Positions 8,368-16,209 of a stretch of 64,000 nt of DNA are shown here, one piece after another. Within the stretch, counting starts at the first letter, position 1, and the number at the start of each line of letters is the position of its first letter. Under the pieces are notes generated by a model. That model did no database searches and had not been told where the DNA came from. It worked only from the letters and a program-made list of their open reading frames with translations. Origin of the DNA: Niveispirillum sp. SYP-B3756 (lineage in GTDB: Bacteria > Pseudomonadota > Alphaproteobacteria > Azospirillales > Azospirillaceae); contig NZ_WIDQ01000011.1 in assembly GCF_009495745.1 (NCBI RefSeq), positions 62,001-126,000 on the forward strand, in the 5' to 3' direction. The translations under genes were made by a program, and so were the position numbers.

Positions 8368-9165
8368 TCAGAAATCATAAACAAGGAACAGGCCGGAACT
8401 GAGCTGATCCCGTGATCCGCCCTGACGTACCAGGGGGGAGCGCGCGGCATCCGACAGCATCCGGCCCCAATTGGCAAAGCCTGCCAGCGACCAGCTTTGG
8501 TAAAGTCGAAAGGAGCTTTCCAGATCAAGGCCCGCCATCAGCGGGCCCCCCTTGGGATAGAAGGGGCGAAAGCCGCTATCCGCGGCCTGTCCGGCATCGA
8601 TGCCGAAATAGGTCTGTTGAAAGCCGTCGCTGGCGATTTCCAGATAGGGACCGAAGGAAATCCCTTTGCGTTCCGCGGGATCGCCGAACGGAATGTTGAT
8701 GGCGCTTTCTATTTCCAGCATCAGCCGCTGGCGCCCGGGCACCGCATCGCGCCAGGCTTCCACATCCAGGGAGAAGGGGCCGATGCTGTAACTGGCGAAA
8801 CTGCCCAGGGTGATCGCCTCATCCACCCCCTGCAGGGGTCGCAGGTCGGCGGGCATATCGTGGGTGGCGCGGCCGGCACGATAGCCGGCCGCCAACCCTG
8901 CCTCCAGCCCCTCCAGCGACAACAGGGTGAGGCGCAACCCGTTCTCGCTGTCAAAGCTGATACTATTGCCGATCTGGCCATCGACATAAGGATAGGGCTG
9001 CAGATGGCTGCCCGATGCCCCCGGATAATGCGGGCCCAGCACCATGCCGGGTCCGGCCGAGAGCCGGATATCCGGCATGGTAAAGACGTCCGCCAGTGAC
9101 CCGGCCTGCGCAGGCAGGGGGGTACAGCCCAGCAGGGCTGCCAGCAAAAGCAGACGCTTCACCAT
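8368..9165 (-). CDS. MipA/OmpV family outer membrane protein
   Basis: 265 residues from the ATG at 9165, chosen because AGGA lies five bases upstream; a TTG at 9180 overlaps the previous stop. The N-terminus MVKRLLLLAALLGCTPLPAQA is a signal peptide. It contains LLGC, so lipidation cannot be excluded. The rest has alternating beta-strand character and MipA/OmpV landmarks (GPGMVLGPHYPGASGSHLQPYPYV, LSLEGLEAGLAAGYRAGR, SYSIGPFSLDVEAWRD) and ends in the aromatic LVYDF. The family forms outer-membrane barrels, in E. coli linked to murein-synthesis scaffolding. It sits between two enzyme/transport genes of the sigma-54-controlled operon, suggesting an envelope role. Confidence 0.85.
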   Translation of the reverse strand: MVKRLLLLAALLGCTPLPAQAGSLADVFTMPDIRLSAGPGMVLGPHYPGASGSHLQPYPYVDGQIGNSISFDSENGLRLTLLSLEGLEAGLAAGYRAGRATHDMPADLRPLQGVDEAITLGSFASYSIGPFSLDVEAWRDAVPGRQRLMLEIESAINIPFGDPAERKGISFGPYLEIASDGFQQTYFGIDAGQAADSGFRPFYPKGGPLMAGLDLESSFRLYQSWSLAGFANWGRMLSDAARSPLVRQGGSRDQLSSGLFLVYDF

Positions 9166-9176
9166 GCCTGTCCTGG

Positions 9177-10520
9177 TCAACGCGACAGCATGTCGGTCAG
9201 TGTTTCACGCGCTGCGGCCAGCGTCTGATCCACATCATCCACCGTGTGCGCGAAGGAGACGAAGAGGTTTTCATAAGCACCGGGATGGAACATGACGCCC
9301 CGGTTCAACATGCCTTCCCACCACAGGCGGAAGGCATCATGGTCGGCATGGCGGGCCGCGTCGCGGTAATTGCGGATCGGCTCGCGGGAGAACCAGAGCT
9401 GGAAGACCGGGCCCAGGCCGACGACATGGGCCGGTGCGCGCAGATCGTGGATCAGGCTGGACAGCCCTTCCCGCAGCCGGTCGGATACATTGTACAGGTG
9501 CTCGTACATGCCGGGCTTGGCCAGTTCATCCAGTGCAGCATTACCGGCGGCGACCGCAATGCCGTTGGCATTATAGGTACCGGCCATGGAAACACGGCCC
9601 TGTTCGACCAGGGCCATGATGTCGGCGCGGCCGCCCATGCAGGCGACCGGGAAGCCGCCGCCCAGACCCTTGGCGAAAACGGACAAGTCAGGGGTGATGC
9701 CATAATGGGCCTGCGCGCCGCCGAGCGCGATACGGAAGCCGGTGATCACTTCGTCGAAGATCAGCACCACGCCATGGCGCTCGCTCAACGTGCGCATGGC
9801 TTCCAGGTAACCATTTTCCGGCAGGATGCAGCCGGTATTACACATGATTGGTTCGGTGATGATGGCAGCGATGTTCGCCCCTTCGCGCTCCAGCGTCTCC
9901 CGCAGGGCGTGCACATCATTCCAGGGCAGGATGATCAAGCTGTCGCCGATGCCGTTGGGCATCCCCGGACCCTGCGGCACGGGGCGCGGTGCGCGGTCGG
10001 GGCCGGCCGTTTCCGGGTTGGGGTGCTTGCTCCAGTAAATCCCGTCGGAGAAGCCGTGATACATGCCCTCGAACCGGATGATCTTGTTCTTGCCGGTGAA
10101 GGCGCGGGCCAGACGAATGGTGTAGAGCACAGCCTCGGTGCCGGTATTGCACAGACGTACCCGTTCCATGCTGGGCACGGCGCGGCGGATTTTCTCCGCC
10201 AGGGCCGTCTCGTCAGCCGCGGGCAGGGCGAAGACGGTGCCATGCTGTTCGATCTGGTTGATGACAGCCTGCGTCACAGCCTTCGGGCGGTGGCCCAGCA
10301 GCATGGGCCCCAGACCCAGCAGATAATCGATATATTCATTGCCATCGACGTCGGTAACGCGTGAGCCGGTGCCGTGGGAAATGAACAGCGGATGGGGATC
10401 CCACCCGGACCAGGTTGCCCGCGCCGTGCTGTTGACCCCGCCGGGGATGATGGCGCGCGCCTTGTCGAACAGGGCGGCACTCTTACGATAACGGTCGGGC
10501 TGACAGTAGCTTTGGGTCAT
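9177..10520 (-). CDS. Class III aminotransferase related to glutamate-1-semialdehyde aminomutase
   Basis: 447 residues from the ATG at 10520 (AGGTG about ten bases upstream). The fold-type-I class III signature is complete: NTGTEAVLYTIRLARAFTGK, EGMYHGFSDG, LIFDEVITGFRIALGGAQ with the PLP-ring Asp, and the Schiff-base Lys in SVFAKGLGGGFPVACMGG. PGGVNSTARA and the dimer segments resemble HemL, but divergent residues and the context of an envelope-modification operon argue against a housekeeping haem-synthesis role. It is the first gene after a sigma-54 promoter on this strand, and its 3' end abuts mipA. It probably transaminates a substrate made by the cluster; the substrate is unknown. Confidence 0.8.
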   Translation of the reverse strand: MTQSYCQPDRYRKSAALFDKARAIIPGGVNSTARATWSGWDPHPLFISHGTGSRVTDVDGNEYIDYLLGLGPMLLGHRPKAVTQAVINQIEQHGTVFALPAADETALAEKIRRAVPSMERVRLCNTGTEAVLYTIRLARAFTGKNKIIRFEGMYHGFSDGIYWSKHPNPETAGPDRAPRPVPQGPGMPNGIGDSLIILPWNDVHALRETLEREGANIAAIITEPIMCNTGCILPENGYLEAMRTLSERHGVVLIFDEVITGFRIALGGAQAHYGITPDLSVFAKGLGGGFPVACMGGRADIMALVEQGRVSMAGTYNANGIAVAAGNAALDELAKPGMYEHLYNVSDRLREGLSSLIHDLRAPAHVVGLGPVFQLWFSREPIRNYRDAARHADHDAFRLWWEGMLNRGVMFHPGAYENLFVSFAHTVDDVDQTLAAARETLTDMLSR

Positions 10521-10582
10521 GCTGCGACACCTGCAAGAAAGTGGATAGCGCCGGGCCATCGGCCGGGCGGTGACCCCCTACT

Positions 10583-10597
10583 GCATTGGCCGTGCCA
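10583..10597 (-). promoter_or_regulatory. Sigma-54 promoter of the aminotransferase operon
   Basis: Reading the minus strand, TGGCACGGCCAATGC has the invariant GG and GC dinucleotides separated by exactly 10 bases and a perfect -24 element TGGCACG. Expected transcription start is near 10571, about 50 bases before the ATG at 10520. The neighbouring divergent operon encodes an NtrC-type activator. Confidence 0.72.
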
Positions 10598-10666
10598 GCC
10601 GTCCGCTTATGGCGGAATATCTATGTTTCCACCTGCTTTGCCCCCGCCATTCGACATCGTCCGGTA

Positions 10667-10715
10667 CCTCCAAAGGCGGGGGAAGCTACAAAATTTGTAG
10701 CTCCAATTTTGGAGG
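10667..10715. promoter_or_regulatory. Nested palindromes between two divergent sigma-54 promoters (candidate enhancer)
   Basis: AGCTACAAA-A-TTTGTAGCT is a perfect palindrome at 10684-10702. CTCCAATTTTGGAG is another at 10701-10714. CCTCCAAA (10667-10674) is also complementary to TTTGGAGG (10708-10715). The cluster lies about 50-100 bases upstream of the plus-strand promoter and about 70-120 upstream of the minus-strand one, where NtrC-family activators normally bind. The region around it is AT-richer than its surroundings. Confidence 0.55.
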
Positions 10716-10765
10716 AAGGGGTAGTACAGGCGGCGTGAAGCGCGGAAATCCGCCAATACTGGCTT

Positions 10766-10780
10766 TGGCACAGAGTTTGC
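10766..10780 (+). promoter_or_regulatory. Sigma-54 promoter of the HAD/arginase-like/two-component operon
   Basis: TGGCACAGAGTTTGC matches the -24/-12 consensus (TGGCAC, TTGC), with GG and GC 10 bases apart. The start of transcription would be near 10791, about 20-30 bases before the first ATG candidates of the HAD gene. The operon includes its own sigma-54 activator at 16210-17583, which suggests autoregulation. Confidence 0.72.
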
Positions 10781-10809
10781 GGAATGAAAAGAGCGTCCTC
10801 ACTTCCCGG

Positions 10810-11508
10810 ATGAATAGCCAAATGCGCGCGCTGCCCCAGCTTTATATCGATTTCGATGGCACCATCTCCGCCACCGATACCACGGACCTGATCCTGGAAC
10901 GGTTCGCCCTGCCGGAATGGCATGATGTGGAAGCGGCCTGGGAACGCGGTGAAATGGGCTCGCGGGAATGCATGGCCCGGCAGGTGGCCCTGTTGCGCGC
11001 CACGCCGGCGGCGATGGCTGAAATGGTGCAGCAGATCGCGGTCGATCCCGGCTTCATGGGTTTTGTCGAGCTGTGCCGGCAATGGAACCTGCCCTTCACC
11101 ATCCTGTCCGATGGGCTGGATGTGGTGGCGCGCGGCGTGCTGCAACGGTTGGGGGTTGACGCCCCGGTCCTGTCCAACCGGATGGAACCGGTGGGCGAGG
11201 ATGAATGGCGCCTGACCTTCCCCTATTCCAGCGCCGGCTGTGCCACGGCGGCCGGCAATTGCAAATGCGCCTGCATGGAAGCCGGCCAGCGCCGGACGGG
11301 CGGTCTGACCATCCTGATCGGCGATGGCCGGTCGGATTTCTGCGGCGCCGGCAGCGCCGATCAGGTTTTTGCCAAGGGCAAGCTGGCCGCGCATTGCCGT
11401 GACCATGCCATTCCGCATCAACCCTTTACCGGCTTCGCCGATCTGACGGCGCTGTTCCATGACTGGCTGGTCCGGAACGCATCGCCGGCCGCAGCAGCGG
11501 CGGAATAA
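10810..11508 (+). CDS. HAD-superfamily phosphatase, MtnX/phosphoserine-phosphatase-like
   Basis: 232 residues from the ATG at 10810; ATG at 10822 is an alternative and neither has a strong ribosome site. HAD motif I is LYIDFDGTISATDTT (nucleophile Asp and acid/base Asp), motif II is FTILSDGLD, and motif IV is LIGDGRSDFCGAGSAD. The helical cap between motifs I and II puts it in the HAD-IB group with phosphoserine phosphatase and MtnX. A Cys-rich stretch (SAGCATAAGNCKCACMEAG) resembles the pattern found in MtnX-like proteins. It is the first gene of a sigma-54 operon with no methionine-salvage genes nearby, so a different small phosphate ester is likely. The next gene follows 11 bases later. 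Confidence 0.82.
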   Translation: MNSQMRALPQLYIDFDGTISATDTTDLILERFALPEWHDVEAAWERGEMGSRECMARQVALLRATPAAMAEMVQQIAVDPGFMGFVELCRQWNLPFTILSDGLDVVARGVLQRLGVDAPVLSNRMEPVGEDEWRLTFPYSSAGCATAAGNCKCACMEAGQRRTGGLTILIGDGRSDFCGAGSADQVFAKGKLAAHCRDHAIPHQPFTGFADLTALFHDWLVRNASPAAAAAE

Positions 11509-11519
11509 GGGCAGGGACA

Positions 11520-12473
11520 ATGGGGTTGGGCGTACCGTGCCTGATATTGGACCTGGATGGGTCGCTCACCACGCAACCAGCGCTGGCGCATCAGGTGCAG
11601 CAGGGGGAGGCTGTGCTGGTGTCCGCCCGCGATCTGGGGCCGCGTCTGCGTATTGTCGGTGGGCGCCGCCGTCTGGCGGCATTGCGGCAGCGGATTGATG
11701 CGGCCTTTTCGCCAAAGGATGGCGCTGCCCCGCTGATCTTCTACGGGTCGGGCGACTTCCACCATCTGGCGGCGTTTTTCCTGCAGACGGTGCGCGAACC
11801 GGTCACGGTGCTGCATTTCGACAATCACCCGGACTGGACGGGTTTTCCCGCCACCTGGAACTGCGGCGCCTGGGTGAACCGGGCGCTGGAGAACCCGCTG
11901 GTGCAGCGCATCGTCACCATCGGGCCGGCCAGTGATGATTTCGTGCGCCCGGAATGGCAGTTCGCCAATCTGGAGGCAGTCCGTTCGGGTCGGCTGGAGG
12001 TGCATCCCTGGCACGCCGAACCCAGCCGCATCTGGGGCCGGCCGGTCGATGGTCCGGGCTGTGGCACGCGTGACGGGGCCATCCACTGGCATAATCTGGA
12101 CAATGCCGACTGGGACGCGTTCTGCGACGATCTGGACCGCCGGCTGCCTTCGGGTGGCCTGTGGGTATCGCTGGACAAGGACGTGCTGACCCCGGAAGAG
12201 GCTGTGACCAACTGGGACCAGGGCGGCATGAATCTGGATGCCGTGCTGGGGCTGGTGCGCCGGTTGGCGCAAAAACGACGTCTTCTGGGCATGGATGTCT
12301 GCGGCGATTATTCGCCCCCTGTCTTCCGTGATCCATTCCGCTGGTTCCTGTCGGCCACCGACCGCGATTCCGTACAGCCGCCTGACAATACATCGAGCAT
12401 CAATGACGGGACCAACCGGCGCATCCTGGCGATGGCCGATGAAATGGCCCGTGAAAGGATTTGGCCACTATGA
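11520..12473 (+). CDS. Arginase/ureohydrolase-fold protein of unknown specificity
   Basis: 317 residues. Two metal-ligand motifs typical of the arginase fold are recognisable: VLHFDNHPDW in place of the usual DAHxD, and LWVSLDKDVLTPEEAV in place of SxDxDxxDP. FYGSGDFHHLAAF occupies the position of GGDHS. The substitutions around these motifs (DNHPD, and no DP after the last Asp) make ordinary arginase or agmatinase activity unlikely. It may be a metal-dependent C-N hydrolase or deacetylase relative, as in UPF0489-type proteins. It lies between a HAD phosphatase and an alpha/beta hydrolase, overlapping the latter by 4 bases. Specificity cannot be read from the sequence. Confidence 0.7.
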   Translation: MGLGVPCLILDLDGSLTTQPALAHQVQQGEAVLVSARDLGPRLRIVGGRRRLAALRQRIDAAFSPKDGAAPLIFYGSGDFHHLAAFFLQTVREPVTVLHFDNHPDWTGFPATWNCGAWVNRALENPLVQRIVTIGPASDDFVRPEWQFANLEAVRSGRLEVHPWHAEPSRIWGRPVDGPGCGTRDGAIHWHNLDNADWDAFCDDLDRRLPSGGLWVSLDKDVLTPEEAVTNWDQGGMNLDAVLGLVRRLAQKRRLLGMDVCGDYSPPVFRDPFRWFLSATDRDSVQPPDNTSSINDGTNRRILAMADEMARERIWPL

Positions 12474-13330
12474 CAACCGATCGCAGCATCCATATGACCG
12501 GCAACGGGATCAATGGCGGGCGCCTGGGTCTGCTGCTGGTGCATGGGCTGGGCGGGACGCCGGTGGAAATGAAGCCGCTGGCCCGCAAGGCGCGCGATGG
12601 CGGGGCCGATGTGCTGTGCTGCCATCTGGCTGGCCATTGCGGCACGGGGGAGGAACTGGCCGCCACTCCATGGCAGTCCTGGTATGCCTCGGTTGAGGAG
12701 GGTCTGGCCCGGTTGGAACAGGATTGCGACCGGATCATTGTCGGCGGCCTGTCGATGGGGGCTCTGCTGGCCGCCCGGCTGGCAGCCTTGCAGCCGGACC
12801 GCGTGCATGGGCTGGTGATGCTGGCGCCCACGCTGCGTTATGATGGCTGGTCCATTCCCTGGTATGGTTTCCTGCTGCGTATCCTGATCCACACCCCCAT
12901 TGGGCCGCGGCTTTCCTTTGTGGAAAAGCCGCCCTATGGCATCAAGGATGAACGTATCCGCGCCGCCGTGGTGCGGGCGATGCACAGTGGCGACAGCTCG
13001 GCCGCCGGCCTGCTTTCCACCCCGTCCGGGGCTATTCGGGAGATGTGGCGCCTGACTGATGATGTGAAGCCGCGTCTGGGGCAGGTGCGCCAGCCGACCC
13101 TGCTGGTTCATGCCCGCAACGATGATATTGCCAGCCTGTCCAATGCGTTCCACATTCAGCGCCATCTGGCCGGGCGGGTGGAGGCGTTGATTTTGGATGA
13201 CAGCTATCATCTGGTGACTGTCGACGGGCAGCGCGATCTGGTGGCCGCCCGCGTCAACAGTTTCCTGAGGGGCTTCTCCGGGGTGTGTGCGACCCCGTCC
13301 GTGCGCGCCAAGGTGGCCAATGGCGGTTGA
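12470..13330 (+). CDS. Alpha/beta hydrolase, carboxylesterase/monoacylglycerol-lipase type
   Basis: 286 residues from the ATG at 12470, which overlaps the previous stop (ATGA). The oxyanion segment is LLLVHGLGGTPVEM, the nucleophile elbow is VGGLSMGA (Ser), and the catalytic Asp and His are in LLVHARNDDIASLSNA and DDSYHLVTVD. The layout matches small carboxylesterases such as EstA/YvaK. No signal peptide is present, so it acts in the cytoplasm. Its job in the cluster may be removal or transfer of an acyl group together with the acyltransferase gene that follows; this is inference. Confidence 0.82.
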   Translation: MTTDRSIHMTGNGINGGRLGLLLVHGLGGTPVEMKPLARKARDGGADVLCCHLAGHCGTGEELAATPWQSWYASVEEGLARLEQDCDRIIVGGLSMGALLAARLAALQPDRVHGLVMLAPTLRYDGWSIPWYGFLLRILIHTPIGPRLSFVEKPPYGIKDERIRAAVVRAMHSGDSSAAGLLSTPSGAIREMWRLTDDVKPRLGQVRQPTLLVHARNDDIASLSNAFHIQRHLAGRVEALILDDSYHLVTVDGQRDLVAARVNSFLRGFSGVCATPSVRAKVANGG

Positions 13331-14468
13331 TACCGGTCTGCGCGCCCTGGTTCTCCCCGGGATCGACCGGTTGCCCCAGGCGGAATGGGATGCCTGTTTC
13401 ACCGGCGAGGCGGAGGGCTGGGCCTATCTGAAAGCCTGCGGCGGCGAGATTGCCGCCGTTATGGATGCCGATGGCCTGCTGATGGCCGCCCCGCTGTTCG
13501 AGATGGAATACAGGCTGGACACGCCCTTCCAGGAAGGCCGGGCCGCGGCGGTGGCCGGTTTCCTGTCCCGCCTGCTGCCGGGCCTGATGGTCTGGCGCCT
13601 GCTGGGTGTGGGATCGGCACTGACGGAGCGCTGCCCAGTGGCCTTGCGGCCCGGCCTTTCGCCCGACCAGCGCCTGCGGGCGGTGACCGCCTTTCTGGAC
13701 CTGCTGGAGCGGGAGGCGGCGCGGCGCAAGGCGCGGCTGCTGGCGTTCAAGGATATGGCAGCACCGGAGGCGGGCTGGCTCTCCCCTCTGCTGGCGGCGG
13801 CCGGCTATACCCATATCAACAGCCTGCCCGTTGCCGCCCTGGACCTGGACGGGGTGGCCAGCGAGACCGCCTATCTGGAACGCCTTTCGTCAGGCACCCG
13901 CAAGGATATCCGGCGCAAACTCAAGGCGGCCGGCAGCCAGGTGCGTATTGAGCACCGGATGTCGGCTGGTGACCTGTTACCCCGCATCGAGGCGCTTTAC
14001 GAGAGCACCCGGACCCATTCCAACCTGAGCTATGGCGATTTTGAGGAACTGCCCGCCGGATATTTCCGGAAAATTCCAGAAGCCCTGGGAGACAGGGCGC
14101 GTTTCGTGCTCTACTGGGTGGGGGATCGGCTGGCGGCATTCAACCTTTTATTGTTGGGTGACGACCGGGTGATCGACAAGTTTCTGGGGATGGAATATCC
14201 CCTGGCGCGGGACCACAATCTCTATGCCGTCAGCTGGATGGAAAATGTGCGGTTCACATTGAAGACGAGGCGCCGCCTGTTCCAGTCCGGCCAGACCGCC
14301 TACGCGTCCAAGCTTCGGTTTGGCAGCGGGCTGGTGCCTTCTGCCATCCTGGTGCGCTGCCGTATCGGCCTGTTGAACCGTTTGCTGCGGCGGCTCGCCC
14401 CCTGGCTGGCCTTTGATCGTTGGGATCCGGAGTTGAAGGCACGCAACGCCAGCGGGGAAGGGGCATGA
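13320..14468 (+). CDS. FemAB/GNAT-like acyltransferase (Acetyltransf_6 type)
   Basis: 382 residues from the ATG at 13320 (AAGGTGG just upstream, 11-base overlap with the hydrolase gene). The C-terminal half has the GNAT-like core seen in FemAB and BioF2-like proteins: SSGTRKDIRRKLKAAG, RIEALYESTRTHSNL, ARFVLYWVGDRLAAFNLLLLGDDRVIDKFLGMEYPLA and YAVSWMENVRFTLK. Such enzymes attach acyl or aminoacyl groups to cell-wall precursors, lipids or polysaccharides. There is no signal peptide. It overlaps the histidine kinase gene by 4 bases. The acceptor is unknown. Confidence 0.72.
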   Translation: MAVDTGLRALVLPGIDRLPQAEWDACFTGEAEGWAYLKACGGEIAAVMDADGLLMAAPLFEMEYRLDTPFQEGRAAAVAGFLSRLLPGLMVWRLLGVGSALTERCPVALRPGLSPDQRLRAVTAFLDLLEREAARRKARLLAFKDMAAPEAGWLSPLLAAAGYTHINSLPVAALDLDGVASETAYLERLSSGTRKDIRRKLKAAGSQVRIEHRMSAGDLLPRIEALYESTRTHSNLSYGDFEELPAGYFRKIPEALGDRARFVLYWVGDRLAAFNLLLLGDDRVIDKFLGMEYPLARDHNLYAVSWMENVRFTLKTRRRLFQSGQTAYASKLRFGSGLVPSAILVRCRIGLLNRLLRRLAPWLAFDRWDPELKARNASGEGA

Positions 14469-16207
14469 AGATCGGCTGGAAGGCGTTTGTCTTGTCATTC
14501 CTGCCGGATATGCGGCTGCGCTGGCGGCTGGTCATTGCCTTCGTCCTGGTCAGCGTCGTACCGGTCTTGCTGGCCTGCTATATCGCGGCCGACATTATTT
14601 CGGCGTCCTTCGCCTCCAACATGGAGAACTGGCTGGAGGAATCGGCCCGTTTCTTTGCCGAACAATCGGTGAGCGATGAGACGGAGGCGCGACAGGCCGC
14701 CAGCATCATGGCGGCGACGCTGGGGAACCGTGGCCTGGATAAGGGGCCGCTTAATTTCAGCGCGCATCTGTTGAATTCGGCCGGCTTCGATGCGGTGGCC
14801 GTCTACGATGCCAGTGGCAATCTGCTGTTCTCCAACGGCCCCGTCGGGCGTGGCAGTAGCCTGCCCAAGGGAGAACGCAGCGGCTTTTTTCTGGTCAGCG
14901 ATGATGAAGGCCGCCCCGTCCTGTTGATGGGGGCCACACGCCGGTTCGAACGGGATGGGCAACGTTATTACGCCCTGGTGGCCGACCGCTGGGACGGCAT
15001 CATGATCAATATGTCGGACAGCGTCCCCGGCCTGATGATCGAGGTTTTTGCCATTTCCAGTAATGGCACCGTACTGGCGAATGGCGTGACGGCACATCTG
15101 CCGCCAGGGGTGCGGGAAAGGTTGGCATCGGGTGCGCGCAGTCTGCTGGCACCCCCGGTGGAAGATGATGGCCATCTGGCTACCGGCTTTGCGCCTTTGC
15201 GTGATCTGGATGGGGCGCTGGTGGGCATCGTTTCCAGCCGGCTGGCCAACCAGTTGTCCATGCTGGCCCATGTGCGCACGCTGGAACTGTTTCTCGCCCT
15301 GTCCGGTGGTGCGGCGCTGATTTCACTGTTGGTGGCGCTGACGCTGTCCAAACTGATCTCCCGCCCCCTGGCGCTGCTGAACCAGGCCTTGCGCCATGTG
15401 CGGGAGGGGGATTTCAAGGCGCGTGTGCCCGTGGCCGGTGGTGGGGAACTGACTGAGCTGTCGGCAGGTTTCAATGCCATGGCGTCCCGGCTGGAGGTGA
15501 TGCGCGAGCGTGAATCCCTGGTGCGGCGACGCGAACAGCTGGCGACGCTGGGTGAGGCGGCGGCCGTTCTGGCCCATGAAATCCGCAACCCGCTGGGGAT
15601 TATCAAGACATCCAGCCAGGTGCTGCGGATGAAATCTGCCCTGCCACCGGACAGCGACCGGCTGGTCGGCTTCGTGCTGGAGGAGGTGGGGCGGATCGAT
15701 CATCTGGTGCAGGAATTGCTGGATTTCGCCCGCCCGCGCGTCCTTTTGCGTCGGCCGGTCGATGTGGCGCTGGAACTGGGCAATACGCTGACCTTCGCTA
15801 AGCATGATCTGGAGCAGCGCAGCATTGTGGTGGAAAGCGCCGGCCAGCCCGGTACCTTCATCATCCAGGCCGATGCCGAACAACTCCACCAGGTCTTTCT
15901 GAACATCATCCTGAATGCCATGGATGCCATGCCCCAGGGGGGTATCCTGACCACGCGGGTGGAACGGGAGGGGGAGTTGGTGCTGGTCAGTATCACTGAC
16001 ACGGGCAAAGGCATCGATCCGGAGGTGCGGCAGCGCCTGTTCGAACCGTTCGTCACCACCAAGCCGCGCGGCACGGGCCTGGGCCTTGCCCGCGTGCGCC
16101 ATATTGTCGAACAGCATGGCGGAACCGTCTTTTGTGAAAGTGAATCAGGTGTGGGCACCTGTTTCACCCTGCGGCTGCCTTTAGCACCGCTGGAGGAGGG
16201 GAGGTAG
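14465..16207 (+). CDS. Membrane sensor histidine kinase, NtrB/ZraS type
   Basis: 580 residues from the ATG at 14465 with a strong GGGGAAGGGG site. A transmembrane helix at about residues 21-41 is followed by a periplasmic sensory region of about 220 residues, probably Cache-like, and a second helix at about 272-293. HAMP follows, then the H-box VLAHEIRNPLGII (His about 370), the N-box FLNIILNAMDAMP and the G-box PRGTGLGLARVRHIV. It signals to the sigma-54 response regulator encoded two bases downstream. The extracytoplasmic domain implies an envelope or small-molecule cue rather than cytoplasmic nitrogen status. Confidence 0.9.
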   Translation: MKIGWKAFVLSFLPDMRLRWRLVIAFVLVSVVPVLLACYIAADIISASFASNMENWLEESARFFAEQSVSDETEARQAASIMAATLGNRGLDKGPLNFSAHLLNSAGFDAVAVYDASGNLLFSNGPVGRGSSLPKGERSGFFLVSDDEGRPVLLMGATRRFERDGQRYYALVADRWDGIMINMSDSVPGLMIEVFAISSNGTVLANGVTAHLPPGVRERLASGARSLLAPPVEDDGHLATGFAPLRDLDGALVGIVSSRLANQLSMLAHVRTLELFLALSGGAALISLLVALTLSKLISRPLALLNQALRHVREGDFKARVPVAGGGELTELSAGFNAMASRLEVMRERESLVRRREQLATLGEAAAVLAHEIRNPLGIIKTSSQVLRMKSALPPDSDRLVGFVLEEVGRIDHLVQELLDFARPRVLLRRPVDVALELGNTLTFAKHDLEQRSIVVESAGQPGTFIIQADAEQLHQVFLNIILNAMDAMPQGGILTTRVEREGELVLVSITDTGKGIDPEVRQRLFEPFVTTKPRGTGLGLARVRHIVEQHGGTVFCESESGVGTCFTLRLPLAPLEEGR

Positions 16208-16209
16208 GC

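Noticed and set aside
10570-10809. N-terminal extension of the HAD phosphatase
   Set aside because: It would cover the enhancer-like palindromes and the sigma-54 promoter, and has no HAD-like sequence.
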